Made by a program: the position numbers and the translations under genes. Below, piece by piece: positions 56,489-64,000 of a stretch of 64,000 nt of DNA; positions within the stretch are counted from its first letter, which is position 1, and every line of letters begins with the position of its first letter. The stretch spans positions 1,215,501 through 1,279,500 of the forward strand of contig JAZARR010000229.1 of NCBI GenBank assembly GCA_037389465.1, in the 5' to 3' direction. This DNA is from Baylisascaris procyonis. Lineage: Eukaryota > Nematoda > Chromadorea > Rhabditida > Ascarididae. Under the pieces are notes generated by a model, which was not told the DNA's origin, did no database searches, and saw only the letters and a program-made list of their open reading frames with translations.

Positions 56489-59400
56489 GTTTTTTATAAG
56501 TTCCGATCACGATCGTCATTATCAGTTAAATCGTTTCCTCTTAAATGATATCTGCAAAAACTACTATCTATTGAGTAAAAAAATCCTTTCTTTTGAGTAT
56601 ATTTGCTCCATTATGGCAGATTCATTACTATATGTCAGTAATATGGAACTTTCCCCGGAAATACTTTTCTTATGAATTGAGAAGAAATTTTTTTTTTTCA
56701 GTCGCTGTTTTCTATTGCAAAAAATTATTTTTTATTCAGAATTCATATTCGCTAATAAATATTTTAATTTCTACACTATAAATAACCATCGTCTTTTCTG
56801 GAAACGAATCTATAAAAACAATGATTTAAACTGAAATATTTAAATTCTTTAATCATTTATATTGAGAATCAAATCGGTAGAATTTTAGAATTTTTCATCG
56901 CACTAAATTGATCTATCAGTTAAACTTAAAGCGATCAATTCACAGATTTATATCGTTGTACATATGATTGAAGTTATAAGGCAAGCGAGTGATTTCGAAA
57001 ATTTCCCGATAACAGTTTTTAGAAGTAAAAAGAACTTAATTGCTGCTATTTTCAGTAGCAGGAATTTCTGTTAAATTCCAATTCCTGTTATTTTCAGTCC
57101 ATGCTTTCGGTGTTCCCCTTTACGGTGAAGTTCGATGAGCAGTTTGACTGTAATAAGTTTACACTGCAAAAATAAAGATAAAAGGTGATAAGACAACAAA
57201 GCTTGTCGACCACTTCCGCTTAGTAAAATACCGCAATACAGAATTTCATCATACCTCAGAGGGAGTATTCCTATATCCAAACACCAAAAATGTTCAAAGT
57301 AGGCAAACTTATGAGCTGAGCACAGTGTTCAAAAATAGCCGATTTGTACGGCAGCACAGAAGGATTTCGACTCCCATTGTTAAACATCGAATGCGGTGTG
57401 ATTCAAAGGGGTAAGCAATTTTGGTATTTCGAATGCTGCATAAGCACTAAAACTGCCCCCTCCCAATGTCACCAATTTAACATCCACACCATTAAACTGT
57501 ATCAACGTTTGAATTCACTGCCACAATATGAGCAAAGAGAGGCATTAGCTGCTTAATGAAGAACAGCTGCTATACAGGTATACATGAAAACAAAAGTGAG
57601 TTGGTGAATAGGTGGAAATGTGGCGGCGGCTTAGATGTTTAAACGCAATGTCGCAGAAAAGCGGTGGGTGCATTTCCTCGAAAACAACACCACCTGGCTA
57701 AGAGAGTGTTGTTGATGCGCACTGTGCTCAATGTGTTCATTCAATAAACAATTACACTTCACCTCTTTATTGCTGCAATTTCACATCGTTTAGCAATTCT
57801 ATCGATAATATTCAATTGCAAAGTTTATGCAATTATTTAGTTGATGTGTGGCGCGGATGGTCCTTATAATGCGGTTGACGAATGTGTACTAAATGCAGAT
57901 CTCTTGTGTTCATCTGGATTTTTGGGAATTTAAGGTGAATGAGTCCTTTTTTTCCGGTATGTGGAAGGTGATAGGATCCTGTTTGAAGTGTTTGCAAGGA
58001 GAAACTTTTGAAAATGTGCTTGTCTCTCGAAGAAATGTGTCGAATCAAAACACAGAAAGTGCGATTCGAATGAAATCAGAAAGAGACGATGTATTTGATG
58101 ATCGGTTCGTCGACATGGTACAACAGACATTATGTCGTCTCTCGTCATCAATTAGTTTTTGCCACAGTTTCTTCAACTTCAGAAACTCCTGAGTTGAAGA
58201 TATTAGACAGATGGGTACAGGTGGATACGCACATACGCAGTGATGTTGTTATAGTGGACTTTTGTAAAGGCAAATTTACATAGGCTTTTGCAAAGGCAAG
58301 CATTGCTTATAGAGATGTCAATGCTGATTTTATGAAAATATAAAAGTTGATAATGCTGACAGTTATTTGCGAATATATTCATTGCATTTATCGCAAATAT
58401 ATCATATAAGTGATGCAAAAATTCCGCAAGTATATTTGGAGCACAAAAAAAAATTCTGAGAGAATTGCAAAAGTAAGCGTCGACTAATGAAGAAAAGTAG
58501 GAACAAGAAGAATTCAAAAACGAGGAGAAAACAAGAAATAAGACATTATAGAGAAATAAAGAGGTACTCTTCGGTGATTTGCAAATATCATGAAAGTATG
58601 TGCAAGCTTAAGATACGTGCGGAACTTAACATTTCCACTAAGGTGAAGAACGAATGTATATAATAGTATGTGTAATAAACCCTTGAAAAGTGAAGCGAAA
58701 TTAAAAAGAAACAAACAGAGAACGGTGAGTGACAACATTTGAGTGGAATAGAGAATAAGAGAAAAAAATCTGTAGATTTCAGTTAAACAATCCATTAAAA
58801 ACGTATGCAAACTGAACGTTACTGCAGCGATAAGTTCCATTCCTCAACAATTTTCAGAAAAAAATTCGATAAAATTGTAATTATATGTTGCTTTATTCAA
58901 ATTCATATGAACGCTTAGATTTTATGTATTTGCGAGAAATTTGTGGCTATAGCAAGATGATTTTCTATTTCACAAAAACATCGAATAAATTCTTGTATTC
59001 CCTTCACCTGACCAACCGCTTTCATAAATTAATAACAAATAATAAAAATGCGAAGTAATGTTTTCATGTTTTGATCGAGACGACGCTCACTTAAATCTTC
59101 CGGCGAGGATTCGTTTATTTGTAGTGTGAATAATAAAAATAAAATATAAACATGTTTAAAGTGCATACAAATTTTTCCATCTTCATCTGTCTATTTCCTC
59201 TAAAGATGACGGGGTGAATATGGACTATGCTATAAGTAATCTCCTAATCTACATATATTATGACATTACGAGTTCATAGCTTCAATGGTGCCTAGGTCGA
59301 AACTAGCGAAAGTAGTGGATCGAGAAATACGCACAAACATACTCACAGAGATGACGTCACCATATTGCGTTTTTTAATTTGTGAAACAGTATAAAAAGCA

Positions 59401-60255
59401 AACAAATTTGCAACACCTGGTAGACTATCTTAAACGATACCCACAAATCATTTTAATTGGAAACATAAGTTCTGAAAGTATTACCAGAAGAGAGAATTTT
59501 GCAAAATTTATTGCACTATGACATCAATAGGCGACTTCAACTGTGAATTCATTATGTTCTTGCCATATCCATCCATAGTCAATGACTCATACTGCATTTG
59601 AACGCATTTAACACTCTTTGTGCCAATAATTAAGCTTTCTTTACGTTTTATGATCAACTCAATGATTGGTGTTGTTGAATGGATTTGAGAAAAAAAAAGA
59701 AAAATTCTGATTTGGAAAAGTATTCAAATTCAAAAATACTAATTTAGCAACAATTAAGTCGACGAATGTGCTAAAAATGCGATAGGTAAGATAGCTTAAA
59801 GGATGCTCATATAACATGAACATTATTGCACTCAGTTGAATAAGGTAAAGGACATTATGCAAAGACATCGAATTAAGCGATGAGAAGAAATAAGGGAAAA
59901 GTTGCATGATTCGTATGTCCTCTTTCATTAAACTGCTATATAAGGACCTTTTCGCGCACAAATGACCAAAGAAATTCGACAAAAAAAATAGACAATTTAG
60001 ATAAAATTTGTCAACGGTCTAATGATTACTATCTTAATTATTTCGCTACAATCTTATTTGCCGTCTCTGAAGGTTTGCTTCCGATTGAAGACATTTTGTA
60101 GCTTGTATATTTGCATTATTCCACTCGGATAGTGTTCATTTGATTAGACTTTTATGGTTGTTGTAATTTTGATGCTTACGGTAAGCAAGTTGTCGTTATC
60201 ATGAAGCTTACGGTAAGGGAGCTATTGTTATATTAACGCTTATGTAAGCTGCAAA
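55876..60255. other. Intergenic, nothing recognised except repeats
   Basis: AT-rich sequence without an exon I can support. Open frames at 57344-57556, 57893-58192 and on the minus strand at 58840-58514 lack protein character or splice context. Three short GCTTACGGTAAG-like copies cluster at about 60175-60235. Confidence 0.5.
56410..56486. repeat. (TA)n microsatellite
   Basis: About 77 bases of TA dinucleotide, giving false Tyr/Ile frames on both strands. Confidence 0.95.
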
Positions 60256-60261
60256 CGATTT

Positions 60262-60975
60262 ATGGGGATGTTCTTACACTGCTGTTGTGATATGATGCAG
60301 CGTGCATGGCATAATGTTTTTCAAGAAGTTTTGCTACCTGTGGGTGATGGGATCCACGAGCTTCGAGTTAAGGTTTACTCCGATCTGCATTGGAATTTAC
60401 AATGCAATGAAATTGCAGCGAAGGCATTAAACGTGTGCAATTGCATTCTACGTGCTCTGCAATAGAGACAGACATTCGACAACACTGTAGAGCGTATACT
60501 GTACGCTGCCATCCCATTGTGAAATATCGTACGCAAGTGGCTGACTTCATCCCGTCTGATGAAGGATGCAAAAATTACTGAAAATATGCAAGAATTTCAA
60601 ATTCGTTTCACATTTCGCAAAATGTTCGTTGGACCCTATGCACCTGGTTATGAGGCTAGATTAAAGGATCTTGAATCCTTTTGGATTTTGAACTCAAGTT
60701 TGCTGGCTCTTAGCTTCAAAACCATCAAGGGCTTTTCTGATATACCCTAGGGAAAGCCTACTCATGCTTCTCGATCATCGTTAGTGTCCGTCCTATTATT
60801 ATCAGTTAACATACAAAACATATCCCACTATTTTGTCTTTCAAAGCATTCAGTTCAGAGTTGTTCATATTGCGAATGAGCTTCCTAATGAAATCGCTAAA
60901 ACACAGAACGTTTTCACATTCATGAGGTGCTTTGGTTCATTCAACGTGATAGCCATCATCGATTTCGTTTATTGA
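60262..60975 (+). mobile_element. 5'-truncated LINE: 3' end of a reverse-transcriptase ORF
   Basis: One reading frame runs 714 bases with three in-frame stops (60463, 60520, 60748) and no frameshift. It shows the RT thumb and C-terminal pattern of CR1/Jockey-type LINEs. First comes SDLHWNLQCNEIAAKAL (family DLxWxxHCxxIxxKA). Next are TENMQEFQIRFTFRKMF (family IENVQRRFTxxxF), YEARLKDLES and LALSFKTIKGF. Last comes RVVHIANELPNEI (family RVVxxWNxLPxEI). The catalytic palm lies upstream of the preserved part, as expected after 5' truncation. The copy is inactive but less scrambled than the one at 13 kb. Confidence 0.82.
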
Positions 60976-61760
60976 ATAGCCAATTGCTCTCGTTTGATTT
61001 CGACCCTCACTTCCGCTCTCTTTCCTTCTTCCTGATTTCTTATTTCCATTCGCATCGTTGCTAATTATTATTATAGTCAATTATTTAATGTATTCCTTAA
61101 TGATAATGTAATATAACACTTAAAATTAGAAGAAACATCCTTAATGTAACAATGGGGGTTGGCGCACTTAGCCAAAAAGAGACGGAGAGAGACCACGCGC
61201 GTCTTCAGCGAGCGACGCGGCACTGGTCACTCTGAAATAAATCGTCGCAATAAATGTGAAAATATGCAGTAAGGAAATGAGATTCGAACAACGGGTTTCG
61301 GCACATTCGAAAGAGCATTAAAGGCTCTATCAGAATCAAAAATAATCTCGGACAAAAACAAGAACTCTTCTATTAGATCAATTTCTTATATGCAGTGCAA
61401 CTGACATAAATTGCAGTGTCGCCTTATCCATTATCTCATGCGTTATAGATGTGCATTTATGCCATTGTTCTTAATGAAGAACTCAATTCATGACACACCT
61501 TGACGATTTAATGAATTGACAAAATCATTCATAAACTAATTAAACTCGTTGTGGCTCCTTATGAATGCATCTTTCATGCGATTGTTACATGCTCCATTAT
61601 GAATTCTTCAATTCGACAGTTATTGGTTTCCTTCATTTCACTTCTTTCCTATATAGGCATACTGGTAATGGTCACTGTAAGTTCGCTTGATGGTAGAAAA
61701 GCCAACCGACGCATTCAGCATGTGGTTAATTGCATTGTCATACGTTGATTGCATGCAACA

Positions 61761-62071
61761 CTTGCTTTCCGACAGAGGCCCGTCAGGATTGAGAAGGGAA
61801 AAGCGATTCGAAGGCTACATGCTTCCAACTGGAAGAACTGAAATTTACATGGCAGCGAACCACAAGTGGTTACAAGGCAGGAGACCTTCAGTGTAAGCAG
61901 TGAAACGACTGCTTACATGGAAGTCCGAACTGTAGCTAAAAAGAGAGTTCGCAGGATGTGGAGGAGATGAGAAAGGAGATGGGGCTGTCAGGAACACTCG
62001 TTTCGAACAACTAATCTAGAATGGATGAATAATGTTTAGAAGAAGTACTTGCCACACGTGCAAGTTACCTC
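61761..62071. other. Unpaired core of the foldback element
   Basis: This 311-bp segment separates the two arms and has no partner in either. It is GC-richer than the arms and contains part of a 69-codon plus frame (61687-61896). It could be captured host sequence or the remnant of a transposase region. I recognise nothing in it. Confidence 0.4.
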
Positions 62072-62470
62072 TGTTGCATGCAATCAACGTATGACAATGC
62101 AATTAACTACATGCTGAATGCGTCAGTTGGCTTTTCTACCATCAAGCGATCTTACAATCCCCATTATCGGTATGCCTATATGGGAAAGAAATGAAATGAA
62201 GGAAACGCCGAACTGTCGAATTAAAGAATTCATAATGGTGCATGTAACAATCGCATGAAACATCCATTCATAAGGAGCCACAACGAGTTTAATTAGTTTA
62301 TGAATGATTTTGTCAATTCATTAAATCGTCAAGGCGTGTCATGAATTGAGTTCTTCATTAAGAATAATGTCATAAATGCACAACTATGACGCATGAGATA
62401 ACGAATAAGGCGACACCGCAATTTATATCAGTTCCACGTCATATAAAAAATCGATCCAATAGAAAAGTTC

Positions 62471-63238
62471 TTGTTTTTGTCCGAGATTATTTTTGATTCT
62501 GATAGAGCTTTTAATGCTCTTTCGAATGTTCCTAGTCACTCTTCCCAAATCTTGTTCCTTTATGCACTTATAGGCCATGATTTATCGATGACCATGCAAT
62601 TTTCCTCAATTGCACTGCATATAAAGAATCGATCTTATAGAAAATTTCTTGTTTTTGTCCGAGATTATTTTTGATTCTGATAGAGCTTTTAATGCTCTTT
62701 CGAATGTTCCTAGTCACTCTTCCCAAATCTTGTTCCTTTATACAGTTATAGGCCCTCATTTATCGATGACCATGCAATTTTTCTCAATTGCACGTCATAT
62801 AAATGATCGATCTAATAGAAAAGTTCTTGTTTTTGTCCGAGATTATTTTTGATTCTGATAGAGCTTTTAATGCTCTTTCGAATGTTCCTAGTCACTCTTC
62901 CCAAATCTTGTTCCTTTATGCACTTATAGGCCATGATTTATCGATGACCATGCAATTTTTCTCAATTGCACTGCATATAAAAATTCGATCTAATAGAAAA
63001 GTTCTTGTTTTTGTCCGAGATTATTTTTGATTCTGATAGAGCTCTTAATGCTCTTTCGAATGTACCTAGTCACTCTTCCCAAATCTTGTTCCTTTATACA
63101 GTTATAGGCCCTCATTTATCGATGACCATGCAATTTTTCTCAATTGCACGTCATATAAATGATCGATCTAATAGAAAAGTTCTTGTTTTTGTCCGAGATT
63201 ATTTTTGATTCTGATAGAGCCTTTAATGCTCTTTCGAA
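62471..63238 (+). repeat. 178-bp tandem array, 4.3 units, with A-B-A-B order
   Basis: Units start at 62471, 62649, 62827 and 63005, with a partial unit at 63183. Each begins with 55-58 bases of the element's own inverted arm and continues with about 120 bases that are partly absent from the left arm. Units 1 and 3 carry TATGCACTTATAGGCCATG. Units 2 and 4 carry TATACAGTTATAGGCCCTC and ACGTCATATAAATGATC. The true repeat is therefore a 356-bp dimer. The 67-codon frames repeated here cannot be a protein repeat, because 178 is not a multiple of three. Confidence 0.92.
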
Positions 63239-63395
63239 TGTGTCGAAATCCGTTGTTCGAATCTCATTTCCTTACTGTATATTTTCACATTTATTACGAT
63301 GATTTATTTCCTAGTGACCAGTGCCGCGTCGCTCGCTGAAAACGCGCGCGGTCTCTCTCCGTCTCTTTTTGGCTAAGTGCACCGACCCGTTGCAA

Positions 63396-64000
63396 CATTG
63401 ACATTTTTTGATGCTTTAAATGAAGAGTCTCTTAGCCTTTGGCCAGAATATGCGATATAAAGATTTGTTGTGTTCAATGTTTCTGTTATAATGCCTTAAA
63501 ACGGCTGTTTAAATATAATTGAACAAGTGGTACATATTGGTATTTTTTGTACAACCACAGACCAAAACGACAGACAGCATGAAAAAAGGTAGAGACGCAG
63601 AGTGGGTGATTCGTTGTGCACTTGTTCGATGGTTGGTCGCAGCAAAACTATTTTCATGACAACTTCACTTCTGCAGAGCGGAAGAGTAACTTAGTGGGTT
63701 GAGGGCTAGACGGGGAACGAAGGTTGTAACTTGATTGGACGGTGAAGGTGGTGGGGTATTTCCAGCGAAATCGGAAAATTAATGAAGGTGAAGCTGGTCA
63801 TTCTGGTGCGGACAGACGTTACCGTTTTTTTTACGGTCGACATTGCGACCGGGTTCCAAAAAAACACTTTTTTTCTTGTAATTTCAAGCAGTCTATCGGT
63901 CTCTCAAGAAAAGTTGTTTACATCGTCGTTCATCGATTCGCACGTCATGCCAACACCGTTGGTGCTTTTTCCTGTTTGTTCTTTTCTTGTTGCTTTCATC
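63396..64000. other. Intergenic, nothing recognised
   Basis: No exon or RNA gene is visible up to the window end. The GC content rises slightly from about 63550 and short T-runs occur. The sequence may lead into a gene beyond the window. Confidence 0.4.

Larger units (their letters stand above)
61150..63395. mobile_element. Foldback (long inverted repeat) non-autonomous DNA element
   Basis: The left arm, 61150-61760, is the reverse complement of 62072-62470 plus 63183-63395, with some divergence. The outer ends read GGTTGGCGCACTTAGCC on the left and GGTCGGTGCACTTAGCC when the right end is reversed. The inner ends are TACGTTGATTGCATGCAACA and its exact complement. Between the arms is a 311-bp single-copy core. 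The right arm is longer by the tandem array listed separately: 1324 against 611 bp, a difference of 713. No transposase frame is present. Exact termini and target-site duplication are not clear; flanks ATGTAACAAT and CAACATTGAC differ. The frames inside are shadows. Confidence 0.85.

Noticed and set aside
62471..63208. Four near-identical 67-residue ORFs
   Set aside because: They are the 178-bp tandem units of the foldback element. The period is not a multiple of three and the frames end at the same place in each unit.

Overview
The window is nuclear DNA from a nematode. It is AT-rich, with GT-AG introns, T-rich acceptors (TTTTCAG, TTTAAG, TATAG), one acceptor placed just upstream of a start codon as in spliced-leader trans-splicing, and secreted proteins with a CC-domain-like Cys motif. 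A parasitic Spirurina-type worm would fit, but the sequence does not fix the species. Almost none of the short open frames are genes. The real genes are split into small exons, which I joined by splice signals, reading phase and family resemblance.

Layout. (1) 1.37-8.62 kb, minus: a ten-exon EDEM1-like GH47 protein of ER-associated degradation, 540 aa, with a near-perfect palindrome just upstream. (2) 9.0-16.5 kb: a microsatellite, an unidentified GC-richer open stretch (9.4-10.4 kb) and a decayed LINE reverse-transcriptase relic (about 13.0-13.9 kb). (3) 16.5-27.0 kb, plus: two three-exon genes for small secreted low-complexity proteins (145 and 137 aa) that share a GP-x-VNG-x-CP-x-G motif, with AT-rich DNA, long (TA)n tracts and a diverged direct repeat between them. 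(4) 27.6-28.3 kb: a decayed relative of the element at 61 kb. (5) 31.98-35.25 kb, plus: TAF13, two exons and a 2.9-kb intron. (6) 36.28-55.23 kb, minus: a ten-exon vinculin gene (deb-1 orthologue, 982 aa), convergent with TAF13. Intron 9 holds an antisense 107-aa ORF with a signal peptide. Intron 1 (7.7 kb) holds minus-strand exon-like islands that are not vinculin. (7) 55.3-64.0 kb: mostly non-genic, with a second LINE relic in one frame (60.26-60.98 kb) and a 2.2-kb foldback element (61.15-63.40 kb) whose right arm carries a four-unit, 178-bp tandem array of A-B-A-B order.

The genes do not form a pathway. EDEM1 acts in ER quality control, TAF13 in TFIID and vinculin at muscle and cell adhesions. 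The two secreted genes look like a small lineage-specific cluster. The least explained items are the foldback element with its array, the nested secreted ORF, the secreted pair and the unassigned exon islands in vinculin intron 1.
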